Shown piece by piece: positions 1-6,354 of a DNA stretch of 6,401 nucleotides. The stretch comes from Paracoccaceae bacterium. GTDB taxonomy: Bacteria; Pseudomonadota; Alphaproteobacteria; Rhodobacterales; Rhodobacteraceae. The position numbers and the translations under genes were made by a program. The stretch covers positions 1 through 6,401 of the forward strand of contig JALWQC010000226.1 of assembly GCA_027080755.1 (NCBI GenBank), written 5' to 3'. Under the pieces are notes generated by a model. The model was not told where the DNA came from. It saw nothing but the letters and a program-made list of their open reading frames with translations, and ran no database searches. How positions within the stretch are numbered: position 1 is the stretch's first letter; every line of letters starts with the position of its first letter.

Positions 1-73
1 CCGCCAGAAATGTGGCAAGCTCCGCCACACGTTTGTGGCGCTGGTCGGCAAGGATGGCAACGGCAAGGGTCAT
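1..73 (-). CDS. Start of an unidentified downstream gene, cut by the left edge
   Basis: The ATG at 73-71 opens a frame that stays open to the edge and encodes 24 complete codons beginning MTLAVAILADQRHKR. The ATG overlaps the TGA of the preceding glycosyltransferase as ATGA, a usual sign of translational coupling. A G-rich stretch (GGGGGGGTGGG) lies just upstream and could serve as ribosome binding site. The hydrophobic first residues (LAVAIL) could be the first beta strand of a Rossmann-like glycosyltransferase fold, which the operon context favours, but 24 residues are too few to assign a family. What is seen is the start, the coupling and the open frame; any function is inference from neighbours. 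Confidence 0.6.
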   Translation of the reverse strand, partial: MTLAVAILADQRHKRVAELATFLA

Positions 74-1092
74 GCCCACCCCCCCAGGGACATCAGCCCC
101 AGTTCTTCCAGCTGGCGCCAGCCTTCGTAGCGGGTGGAAAATTCGTGTTTCATCACGATTTCCGGCCCGTTTGCCTGCCCGTAGGCGCGGTATTCCCGAC
201 TGGCGGCGTAATGCTGCTTTCGCGTCATCTCGCGCGCGGTTTTATATTTCAGGTCCGGCAGGAATTTCGCGTGCAACAGGGTGCCGCAAATTTTTTCACC
301 GCCCCATTCCTCGAATGTTTTGTTCAGGCCGCGCGGCAGCAATGTATGGGTAGAGCTGACAAAAACATTTCCCCGTTGCCATTTCACCAGCGGGATTTTG
401 TTCAGGGCGGGGGCCTGGTCGGGGTTCTCGGCAAAAAAGACCCGCTGGCGGGGGCCGCCCTGAATCCACAGGTTTCCATAGCGCCGGTTCGGCTTTTGCG
501 AATAATTCCCGCTGTCGAAATAGTTCAGCACCTCGAACGGGTTCTGGCCCGGCGCATAATGGCCGTCATCTATCGGCCCCTCGGGATACATATCCAGCAG
601 CATCGCCCCGAAAGAGCGGATCGCAGAGGCATCCAGCCAATCGGTCAGGGCGCGCAGCGGACGCGTATCGCAATAGGGGTAAACGAAAAATTCGTCCACA
701 TCGACCACAAGCGCCCAGTGCCCCTGCGCATAGCGGCGCAACAGGCTGTTCACCCAGTCCATCCCGAAATGCGCCCGTTTATAGCCGGCCTCTGTATGCC
801 AAAGCGACACATCCGGTTGTGCCGCCAGATAGGCCCCCGTGCCGTCGTCGGAGTGGTTATCAACCATGAAAAAATGGGTGACGCCCAGCGCCCTATAATA
901 TTCCAGAAAATAGGGCAGACGCAGCTTTTCGTTATGCAGGACGCAAAACAGGTAAATACCGTCCGGCGCGACTGTCCCCGTGCGGTCCTTGACCAGAGTC
1001 AGCTCTTTCTGTTTGCGCAAGGCACGCAAACGCCGGATCCGCCGCTGGTGGCGCAGATAGAAAGAGTCCTGAATGCCTGCAAATTTTCCCAT
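70..1092 (-). CDS. Glycosyltransferase family 2-like protein (GT92/Glyco_tranf_2_4 type)
   Basis: This 340-residue protein is probably a cytoplasmic glycosyltransferase that adds a sugar to a surface glycan. After a very basic N-terminus (residues 13-30, many Arg and Lys) comes the pattern LHNEKLRLPYFLEYYRALGV at 52-71, which resembles the RNE...EW.H.Y..LG signature of this group. It is followed by VDNHSDDGT (77-85) and VDVDEFFVYP (130-139); the DVD there (131-133) is the expected metal and nucleotide-sugar binding DxD motif. LLHAKFL at 272-278 matches the conserved late His of the group. No signal peptide or membrane segment is seen. The gene follows the GT4 gene after 34 bases. The only good purine-rich stretch (AAGGGG) is about 17 bases from the ATG, so initiation looks weak. 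The donor and acceptor cannot be read from sequence. The 3' end contains a G7 tract and its TGA overlaps the next start. Confidence 0.85.
   Translation of the reverse strand: MGKFAGIQDSFYLRHQRRIRRLRALRKQKELTLVKDRTGTVAPDGIYLFCVLHNEKLRLPYFLEYYRALGVTHFFMVDNHSDDGTGAYLAAQPDVSLWHTEAGYKRAHFGMDWVNSLLRRYAQGHWALVVDVDEFFVYPYCDTRPLRALTDWLDASAIRSFGAMLLDMYPEGPIDDGHYAPGQNPFEVLNYFDSGNYSQKPNRRYGNLWIQGGPRQRVFFAENPDQAPALNKIPLVKWQRGNVFVSSTHTLLPRGLNKTFEEWGGEKICGTLLHAKFLPDLKYKTAREMTRKQHYAASREYRAYGQANGPEIVMKHEFSTRYEGWRQLEELGLMSLGGWA
79..85 (-). repeat. G7 homopolymer in slippery phase at a gene end
   Basis: On the coding strand the last codons of the glycosyltransferase are CTG GGG GGG TGG GCA TGA, so seven G lie in the phase xxG GGG GGG, the X XXX XXX layout of a -1 slippery heptamer. 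A -1 slip leads to GTG GGC ATG ACC, which is the frame of the downstream gene, without meeting a stop. Whether slippage happens is not known; the tract is also a likely place for sequencing indels. Confidence 0.6.
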
Positions 1093-1126
1093 AATACGAC
1101 TGTACTTTACCCCTTACATGTTAACG

Positions 1127-2305
1127 TTATGACAAAATAGTGGCGAGAATGTGAAAATGTGTGCCCCAATCCGGAAATTTTTCTGTATTTTTCACAGGGG
1201 GGCCGGTCCGGGGGGCTGCCGATACAATCGCAGATTGCCACCCCTGTTTGTCGCTAGGGTCAAGATAGATTGGCGCCTCCCCCGCCAGTTCGCGGAAACT
1301 GGGCAGGTCCGAACAAATAACCGGTGTGTTCTGTTGCAAGGCCTCTACCAGCGGATAGCCGAAGCCCTCGGCAAAAGAGGGGAACAACAACGCCCGCGCG
1401 CCCTGTATCAGCGGCCCCAGTTCCTGATCCGGCAGACGGCCTTTTTCAAAAACGGTTCTGCCCATAAAGGGGGCGGTGTCGAGGGTGTTGAACACATCCT
1501 CGTTCATCCAGCCACGGGCGCCGACAATATAAAGGTGGGGGATTTTAGCTGCCGGCAGGGTCTTGTCGAAGTCCTGCCAGATATCCAGCAACAAACGGTG
1601 GTTCTTGCGCGGCTCTATCGTGCCAAGGGTAATGAAATACGGGTGCCCCGCCGGCACGCACGGGGCGGAGGGCAGCGGATCGACCCCCAGCGGGATGACA
1701 TGACACGGCACCGGCGCCAGACCCCACTCCGCCGTCCATTTCTGCACGGAACGCGCCGTGTCGGTTGAATTGCACAGCAAAATATCCGCAAATTCCAGAT
1801 AATCCCGCAGGCGTCGGGCGAAATTCTGTCTGGTTTCTTCCCTGCAAAACTGCGGGAAATCCAGCGGAATGGTGTCGTGGACAAGGACAACCGCCCTGCC
1901 AACCCCCACCCGTCGCAAATCCTGTTGAAACGCTTGCGGAAGACTACTGTGGCCAACGTGGATATAGGTAAAACCCGCCGGCACCAGCCCCGCCAGAACG
2001 GCGCCGAAATCCCGCCCCCCCACGGCCAGCCGCCCAAGGGTAGCGACAACCTTTGCCAGCGGGCTGCGACGCCAGAAAGGCCTGCGATCCCACGGGCCGT
2101 GATCCCTGATCCGTGCGCGCAATTCTGTCATGCCCGCACGATCCAGCACATAAACCCGCCCCGAAACCCGCGCCAGAAAGGCAACCGGTTCGCGCGATTG
2201 CAGGAAATGGTCGATATAGGCCAGCTCGACCCGGTCAATGCCCGTCAATCTGGAATGCGCCACCCGCGAAATACTGCGCGTGATATCCAGAACCACCCCG
2301 CCCAT
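1127..2305 (-). CDS. Glycosyltransferase family 4 (GT-B fold)
   Basis: This 392-residue retaining glycosyltransferase likely transfers a sugar from a nucleotide sugar onto a growing lipid-linked glycan. The N-terminal half opens with VVLDITRSISR (4-14) and TGIDRVELAY (21-30), an opening I associate with alphaproteobacterial GT4 proteins, and includes VHDTIPLDFP (142-151) and LCNS (177-180). The C-terminal domain begins near TLGTIEPRKNH (226-236), with the Arg and Lys that usually bind the donor phosphates. It also carries FPSFAEGFGYPLVEAL (308-323), the EX7E motif with E313 and E321. Length is normal for the family and no membrane segment is seen. Its ATG directly follows the TGA of galE with no gap (TGA-ATG). 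An AAGGGG lies about 12 bases upstream inside the galE end. The sugar specificity is not visible; UDP-glucose or UDP-galactose from the adjacent genes is one possibility. Confidence 0.9.
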   Translation of the reverse strand: MGGVVLDITRSISRVAHSRLTGIDRVELAYIDHFLQSREPVAFLARVSGRVYVLDRAGMTELRARIRDHGPWDRRPFWRRSPLAKVVATLGRLAVGGRDFGAVLAGLVPAGFTYIHVGHSSLPQAFQQDLRRVGVGRAVVLVHDTIPLDFPQFCREETRQNFARRLRDYLEFADILLCNSTDTARSVQKWTAEWGLAPVPCHVIPLGVDPLPSAPCVPAGHPYFITLGTIEPRKNHRLLLDIWQDFDKTLPAAKIPHLYIVGARGWMNEDVFNTLDTAPFMGRTVFEKGRLPDQELGPLIQGARALLFPSFAEGFGYPLVEALQQNTPVICSDLPSFRELAGEAPIYLDPSDKQGWQSAIVSAAPRTGPPVKNTEKFPDWGTHFHILATILS

Positions 2306-3289
2306 TCAGGCAGAATACCCCTTGCCCGCATGCCAGCGCATTGCATCGCGCACCATCTGTTCCATCGTGGACCGCGTCGGCGTCCAGCCCAGAACCTGAT
2401 GGGCGCGGGTGCTGCCGCTGACCAGTTTGGCACAATCGCCGGGCCGGCGCGGGCCTTCCTTTGCGGGGGTGTTGTTGCCGGTGACATTGGCCACGACATC
2501 CACCACTTGCTGCACGGAAAATCCGTCCCCGCTACCCAGATTGAAAATGGCCGAGGGCTGCCCCCCTTCGAGATATTCCAGCCCTGCGACATGCGCATCG
2601 ACCAGATCGTTCACATGCACATAATCGCGCACACAAGTCCCGTCCGGAGTCGGATAATCACGCCCGAAAATCGTCAGTGTCGGGCGTTTGCCGGTGGCGG
2701 CCTGTATCGCCAGCGGAATCAAATGGGTTTCGGGGTTGTGGAATTCGCCAATCCGGCCGGATTCATCGGCCCCTGCCACATTGAAATAGCGGAAAATCGT
2801 GTAGGCAAACCCGAAACGTTCAGCGAAATTCTGCACCATCTGTTCGATCGCCAGCTTGGAGGCACCATAAGCGTTGATCGGGCGTTGCGGCGTGTTTTCG
2901 TCCAGCAAAACCCCGTCATGGTCCCCGTAGGTCGCACAGGTCGAGGAAAAGATGAAATTCGGGACCCCGTTATCCACCGCTGCCTGCAACAGGTTCAACG
3001 ATCCGTTAACATTCGTGCGCCAGTATCGTGCCGGATCCTGCATGGATTCCCCGACCTCGGCCAGAGAGGCGAAATGCATGATCGCGGCGGGTTTGTGTTT
3101 TTCCACAACCTCGGAAATCCGGTCGGCATCACACAAATCGCCCTGTTCGAACGGACCGAACTGCACGGCATCGCGCCAGCCGGTGGACAGATTGTCAAAG
3201 GTTACCGGCTGGTATCCGGCGCCGGCCAGAGCCTTGCAAGCGTGCGAGCCGATATACCCCGCCCCGCCCGTAACCAGAACCTTGGTCAT
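2306..3289 (-). CDS. galE: UDP-glucose 4-epimerase
   Basis: GalE interconverts UDP-glucose and UDP-galactose in the cytoplasm with tightly bound NAD, and so supplies galactose for glycan synthesis. The 327-residue protein is a full-length extended SDR enzyme. It has the NAD-binding TGGAGYIGSH (7-16), DNLSTG (32-37), MHFASLAEVGES (71-82), the catalytic region FSSTCATYG (114-122, T117 in the Ser/Thr position), the YxxxK pair Y141/K145, RYFNVAGAD (167-175), and the substrate-domain motif DGTCVRDYVHVNDL (216-229). The frame continues 41 codons upstream to an ATG at 3412. I reject that start, because those residues resemble no epimerase, lie inside galU and precede a perfect MTKVLVTGG opening. The chosen ATG overlaps the galU TAA (TAATG), which explains the weak ribosome binding site. 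The ExoB-like sequence around T117 is typical of Alphaproteobacteria. Confidence 0.96.
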   Translation of the reverse strand: MTKVLVTGGAGYIGSHACKALAGAGYQPVTFDNLSTGWRDAVQFGPFEQGDLCDADRISEVVEKHKPAAIMHFASLAEVGESMQDPARYWRTNVNGSLNLLQAAVDNGVPNFIFSSTCATYGDHDGVLLDENTPQRPINAYGASKLAIEQMVQNFAERFGFAYTIFRYFNVAGADESGRIGEFHNPETHLIPLAIQAATGKRPTLTIFGRDYPTPDGTCVRDYVHVNDLVDAHVAGLEYLEGGQPSAIFNLGSGDGFSVQQVVDVVANVTGNNTPAKEGPRRPGDCAKLVSGSTRAHQVLGWTPTRSTMEQMVRDAMRWHAGKGYSA

Positions 3290-4182
3290 TACTCGGCAGC
3301 CTGACGGGTGCTGACGGTCCGGTTCAGGAAATCGGACAGCTCGTCCCTCAGATCGTCGCGGGCCAGACCAAAGGCGATTGTGGCCTTCAGATAGCCGATC
3401 TTCGACCCACAATCATAGCGCTGCCCGTCGAAACGATAGCCGTAGACATCCCCGTTTTCCCGTGCCTCGGCCGCGATGGCATCGGTCAGCTGGATTTCGT
3501 CCCCGCTACCGCGCTTCAGGTCGTGCAGACGGTTCAACACATTCGGTTCCAGAATATAGCGGCCAATCACGGCAAGGTTGGACGGCGCATCCGCCAGATC
3601 CGGCTTTTCCGCCATATCCCGCACCGAGACCAGCTTCCCCATGTCCTCTTTCGGGTCCAGAATACCGTAAGAAGACACCTCGTGCGGGGCCACTTCCATC
3701 GCGGCGACGATATTGCCACGGGTTTCGGCGTATTGTTCCACCATCTGCGACAGACAGGATTTTTCGGCAGCGATAACATCGTCCGGCAGGATCACGGCAA
3801 AAGGCTCATCCCCGATCAGACGGCGCGCGCACCAGACAGCATGACCCAGCCCCAAAGGTTCGCGCTGGCGGATATAGGCGATGGCCCCGCTGTCCATGTC
3901 GGTGGCTTTCAGGGCTTGCAGCAGCTCGGTCTTTTTCTTTTTGCGCAGGGTTTTTTCCAGTTCCGGCGCCGCGTCGAAATAATCCTCCAACGCGCCCTTG
4001 CCCTTGGCGGTTACGAAAATAAACTCGCGGATACCGGCCTCGCGCGCCTCGTCGATCGCGTACTGGATCAACGGGCGGTCCACCAGCGTCATGATTTCCT
4101 TGGGAATGGATTTCGTCGCCGGCAAAAACCGCGTGCCAAGGCCAGCAACAGGAAAAATGGCTTTTGTAACTTTGTTTTTCAT
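3289..4182 (-). CDS. galU: UTP--glucose-1-phosphate uridylyltransferase
   Basis: GalU makes UDP-glucose and pyrophosphate from UTP and glucose-1-phosphate, the entry point for UDP-hexoses in capsule, LPS and exopolysaccharide synthesis. The 297-residue protein has the normal length. Its motifs are the nucleotide-binding loop GLGTRFLPATKSIPKE (14-29), IQYAIDEAREAG (39-50), QREPLGLGHAV (106-116), the metal-site LPDD (132-135), SYGIL (171-175), AEKP (191-194), GRYIL (207-211) and DCGSK (258-261 region). A lysine-rich stretch (RKKKKTE, 80-86) falls in a variable helical region. An AGAGG ribosome binding site stands 4 bases before the ATG. It is preceded by the largest gap of the window (73 bases) and overlaps galE by one base. 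Glucose-1-phosphate thymidylyltransferase (RmlA) shares the fold, but RmlA lacks the GLGTRFLPATK form, so galU is firmly favoured. Confidence 0.96.
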   Translation of the reverse strand: MKNKVTKAIFPVAGLGTRFLPATKSIPKEIMTLVDRPLIQYAIDEAREAGIREFIFVTAKGKGALEDYFDAAPELEKTLRKKKKTELLQALKATDMDSGAIAYIRQREPLGLGHAVWCARRLIGDEPFAVILPDDVIAAEKSCLSQMVEQYAETRGNIVAAMEVAPHEVSSYGILDPKEDMGKLVSVRDMAEKPDLADAPSNLAVIGRYILEPNVLNRLHDLKRGSGDEIQLTDAIAAEARENGDVYGYRFDGQRYDCGSKIGYLKATIAFGLARDDLRDELSDFLNRTVSTRQAAE

Positions 4183-4255
4183 ACTACCTCTATAGCATCC
4201 ATAAAGATGCGGTCCCTTCGGCCCCCGACGCTAATCCGGCCATATCTGCATATAG
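4183..4255 (-). other. 73-base gap before galU with a small hairpin
   Basis: This is the largest noncoding gap of the window. Reading toward galU it holds an AT-rich start (TTAACTATATGCAGATATGG region), a GC-rich middle, and a short inverted repeat at 4210-4195, GCATC-TTTATG-GATGC (5-bp stem, 6-base loop), a few bases before the ribosome binding site. I see no convincing pair of -35 and -10 boxes and no T-tract, so neither an internal promoter nor a terminator can be claimed. The lower GC of the gap and of the last codons of the gene before it would be compatible with an internal promoter. Confidence 0.35.
4187..4191 (-). promoter_or_regulatory. Ribosome binding site of galU
   Basis: On the coding strand AGAGG lies 4 bases before the ATG of galU (AGAGG-TAGT-ATG). 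It is one of the clearer Shine-Dalgarno sequences here and fits galU being the one gene that follows a real gap and so cannot rely on coupling to the gene before it. Confidence 0.6.
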
Positions 4256-5182
4256 TTAAGGATTAGCTACACCCGAATGCTGTATAATACTAGTTATCAC
4301 CCTGACATTACGTCCCTTTAACGGGGCAAGGCAAGCATGTTTGGGCGCAAAATCGCCGGTTTTATGGCCGGCGATGACATCTATTTCGGCCCTTTTCCCG
4401 ACATAGCCTATCAGGCTTTCGAACCTTCGCGCATAGCTTGCAATTTGCAAAACAGGCTGTTCGCGGTTGAATTTTCCCCAGACGCCGCCGGAATATTGCC
4501 AATAGCCGTCCTTGAACACCACCTGAAAGAAGCGGACGGACGGGAACAGGCGCACGACAGACACGGTGCATCCGGCCTCCAGCAGGGCGCAGGCGGTTTC
4601 GTCGGCCCATTTTGCCTGCCGCCAGCCTGCGCGCAGCAAAACATGCGGGCCGTCAACCGTATCAAAGCGCCGGAATTGCGGGGCGGGGGGGGCATGGCGG
4701 CCGGTTTCGGCGCGGGTTAACCCTTCCTCCATCCCCGCCAGAAGATCCTGCATCAAACGTTCCATATCCGCCTGTTGCAGCCGGCCTTTGTGCATCAGAT
4801 GCAACAGGCGCGTTGCCTGTGCGGATTTGAAGGCCAGAAGCGCCGCGGAAATATCGCCCGTGTAGTGTTTTTTGCAAAACCGCGCCTTGCTGGCCCCGAT
4901 TTCAAATAACGAGGTCGGCACGCGCTGCCCGGTGCGCCGTTTGCTGGCCGCATAGCCGTGATGCACCTGTGCGCGCGGCACCAGCGCCGATTTCCAGCCC
5001 GCACGATCAAGACGCAGCTTGGCGTCGGCATCCTCCAGATAAAACCGGAAGGATTCATCAAAGCCCCCGATGTCGTCCAGCGCCGTCTTGCGAAAGGCCA
5101 TGTTTGTCCCGTTCAGCTTGACCGGCTGTTGCGGGTCGGGCGTAAATACCCGCGCCGTGTCGTCGGGCAGGTCCAGCGCCAC
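4256..5182 (-). CDS. C-terminal part of the interrupted GT2, with an extra domain
   Basis: The open part after the TAG is 330 residues from 5248; the first possible start is a GTG at 5182, giving 308 residues. That GTG has GAGG only 2 bases away, so a true restart is doubtful. Numbered from the GTG it holds NGTNMAF (24-30), GGFDESFRFYLEDADAKL (39-56) with the GT2 catalytic-base ED, and HHGYAASKRR (74-83), so it lacks the donor-binding half. A helical linker (100-165) leads to a second domain from about 177 (DGPHVLLRAGWRQAKWADE...) with FKDGYWQYSGGVWGK (223-237). I think similar sequences occur at the end of other rhodobacterial glycosyltransferases but know no function for them. The last 15 codons are AT-rich. 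The C8 run on this strand at 4692-4685 encodes Pro residues in the linker. Confidence 0.5.
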   Translation of the reverse strand: MALDLPDDTARVFTPDPQQPVKLNGTNMAFRKTALDDIGGFDESFRFYLEDADAKLRLDRAGWKSALVPRAQVHHGYAASKRRTGQRVPTSLFEIGASKARFCKKHYTGDISAALLAFKSAQATRLLHLMHKGRLQQADMERLMQDLLAGMEEGLTRAETGRHAPPAPQFRRFDTVDGPHVLLRAGWRQAKWADETACALLEAGCTVSVVRLFPSVRFFQVVFKDGYWQYSGGVWGKFNREQPVLQIASYARRFESLIGYVGKRAEIDVIAGHKTGDFAPKHACLAPLKGRNVRVITSIIQHSGVANP

Positions 5183-5248
5183 ATCCTCGCCGCGCAGATC
5201 GAACCGGCTTGCCCCCCATTGCAGGCTGATACCGTTGCGCCCGCGCGC

Positions 5249-5569
5249 CTACCCCCCCGCCGCGCCAACCCCGGGATCACCCCAAGGGGCCAGAAGAGTT
5301 TGCAGCCAGGGCGGGTCGGGAATGGCGTCATCATCGCAAAAGGCCAGAATATCGCCGGCGGCATGTGCGATCCCCAGATTGCGGGCGGCGGATATGTTTT
5401 CTTCCTGAAACGGGACATAGCGGACCGCACCGTCAAATTCCGGCGGCAGGGCATCGGCAACCACGACCACCTCGAATTCCGGATACGTCTGGTGGCGCAG
5501 GCTTTGCAAGCAGGATCGCAAATGCGCGGGCCGCCCGTTTGACACAATCACCACCGAAACACGGGTCAT
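5249..5569 (-). CDS. N-terminal fragment of the interrupted GT2 (106 residues)
   Basis: This is what ribosomes would make if the TAG acts as a stop: the nucleotide-sugar binding half of a GT-A domain. It contains VSVVIVSNGRPAHLRSCLQS (4-23), EFEVVVVAD (31-39), NISAARNLGIAHAAGD (58-73) and ILAFCDDDAIPDPPWL (74-89), where D79-D81 is the DxD metal site. It ends at GVGAAGG. The acceptor and catalytic-base part of the fold is missing, so independent activity is unlikely. It has the only good initiation signal of the pair: ATGA coupling to kdsB and AGGGG upstream. Confidence 0.6.
   Translation of the reverse strand: MTRVSVVIVSNGRPAHLRSCLQSLRHQTYPEFEVVVVADALPPEFDGAVRYVPFQEENISAARNLGIAHAAGDILAFCDDDAIPDPPWLQTLLAPWGDPGVGAAGG
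5252..5258 (-). repeat. G7 homopolymer directly before the in-frame TAG
   Basis: The coding strand reads GCG GGG GGG TAG, seven G in the phase xxG GGG GGG immediately before the stop. A -1 slip would avoid the TAG but enters a frame that closes within about 65 codons (in the region of 5055) and loses the conserved GRNGIS, so slippage here does not restore the protein. Confidence 0.6.
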
Positions 5570-6354
5570 GGCATCCCCTGATCCGCCAGAATGCCCTCTA
5601 TTACCGGCACGTCTTCGGGGTTGTTCAATTCCCAGAAACGGCGGGATCGGGCGTCTACCTCTACGCATTGCACCGGCGTGCCGTTCTCCAGAAACCGAAG
5701 CTGTTCCAGCCCCTCGGCGCGCTCCAGAGCCCCTTCCGCCCATCCGGCATAGGCCCGCAACGCCGCACGGCGATAGGCGTAAACGCCGACGTGGTGAAAT
5801 ACAGGCACCGCCCCGCCGGACTGCACACCGGTATAAGGCAGCACTTCCTTGGAAAAATAAAGCGCCCTGCCCCCCTTGTCGAAAACCGCCGTCGTGCCGC
5901 CAACCCGCCCCGCGCGGCGATCGGCCTGCAGGCCGGCAAGCGTGGCGGCATCGCAGCGTAAAACCGGCGTGGCCATAGATATCGCGGGGTCCTCCATTGC
6001 CGCTAGAAGCGCCTCGACAAACCACGGCGGGGTCAGGGGGGCGTCGCCCTGAAAATTGACGATAACATCATAACCGTCCAGCATTTCCGCCACCTCGCCA
6101 CAGCGTTCCGTGCCGTTTTTGTGGGTCGGGGCGGTTAGTGCCACCTCGGCGCCGAAGCCCTCGCAGACGGTAGCGATACGCGGGTCGTCGGTGGCGATGA
6201 CGATGCGGTCTATCCCCTGCACCTGTTGCGCAGCCTCCCAGCTGCGGCGGATCAGGGGGCGGGCATCCCCCGTTGCGCCGGTTAGCGGCATCAGGGGTTT
6301 GCCCGGAAAGCGGCTGGAAGCGTAGCGCGCCGGGATGACAAGCAGGGCGGGCAT
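5566..6354 (-). CDS. kdsB: CMP-Kdo synthetase-like cytidylyltransferase (KdsB family)
   Basis: KdsB activates 3-deoxy-manno-octulosonate with CTP to give CMP-Kdo, used for LPS inner core and for capsule linkers. This 262-residue protein has the family's normal length and its nucleotide-binding start VIPARYASSRFPGKPL (6-21), IVIATDD (51-57), THKNGTER (77-84), NFQGDAPL (100-107, D104 the expected metal ligand), FHHVGVYAYR (186-195) and EGLEQLRFLENG (214-225). It departs from the usual enzyme in QGDEP to QGDAP, SGTDR to NGTER, and the late VDTPED to NNPED, so a related ulosonic acid could be the substrate. The ATG may overlap the TAA of a preceding gene (TAATG); the ribosome binding site is weak (AAAAG). 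The stop overlaps the next start (ATGA). Part of its N-terminal coding sequence is one arm of a 28-bp inverted repeat. The cytidylyltransferase family is sure, the exact sugar less so. Confidence 0.88.
   Translation of the reverse strand: MPALLVIPARYASSRFPGKPLMPLTGATGDARPLIRRSWEAAQQVQGIDRIVIATDDPRIATVCEGFGAEVALTAPTHKNGTERCGEVAEMLDGYDVIVNFQGDAPLTPPWFVEALLAAMEDPAISMATPVLRCDAATLAGLQADRRAGRVGGTTAVFDKGGRALYFSKEVLPYTGVQSGGAVPVFHHVGVYAYRRAALRAYAGWAEGALERAEGLEQLRFLENGTPVQCVEVDARSRRFWELNNPEDVPVIEGILADQGMP

Larger units (their letters stand above)
4256..5569 (-). pseudogene. Glycosyltransferase family 2 gene with an in-frame TAG at codon 107
   Basis: Read as one gene, this is 437 codons with a TAG at 5251-5249. 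The frame is the same on both sides, and the family motifs continue across it. A GT-A fold N-terminus (VSVVIVSNGRP, the DDD metal motif at 79-81) precedes the stop. GRNGIS (110-115), NGTNMAF (153-159) and the ED catalytic-base motif YLEDADAKLRL (177-187) follow it. Residues beyond about 300 form an extra C-terminal domain. As written, translation would give only 106 residues, without the acceptor half of the active site, so the product would be inactive unless the stop is misread, suppressed or a sequencing error. The start ATG overlaps the kdsB TGA (ATGA) and has AGGGG 5 bases upstream. A single indel cannot explain the stop; one base substitution can. The pairing with kdsB suggests a role in transferring a Kdo-like or neighbouring sugar, which is inference. 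Confidence 0.8.

Noticed and set aside
1093..1126. Terminator between the GT4 and the GT2-like gene
   Set aside because: The 34 bases hold no stable stem followed by a T-tract on the minus strand.
1877..3304. Long plus-strand open frame of 475 codons, and similar ones at 10-1140 and 3523-4266
   Set aside because: They lie opposite the GT4, galE, GT2-like and galU genes, show proline/arginine-rich composition with no family motif, and are what GC-rich antisense frames give.
3290..3412. 41-codon upstream extension of galE to an ATG at 3412
   Set aside because: It lies inside galU, matches no epimerase N-terminus, and the ATG at 3289 gives the standard MTKVLVTGG start with TAATG coupling.
4283..4288. 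Perfect TATAAT on the plus strand
   Set aside because: It has no acceptable -35 box at 16-18 bases, lies inside the end of the GT2 coding sequence and would drive only antisense RNA with no gene behind it.
5249..5260. Frameshift in the G7 tract as the cause of the broken GT2
   Set aside because: The two halves are in the same frame around the TAG, so one indel would break rather than mend the gene, and any double shift would lose the conserved GRNGIS.
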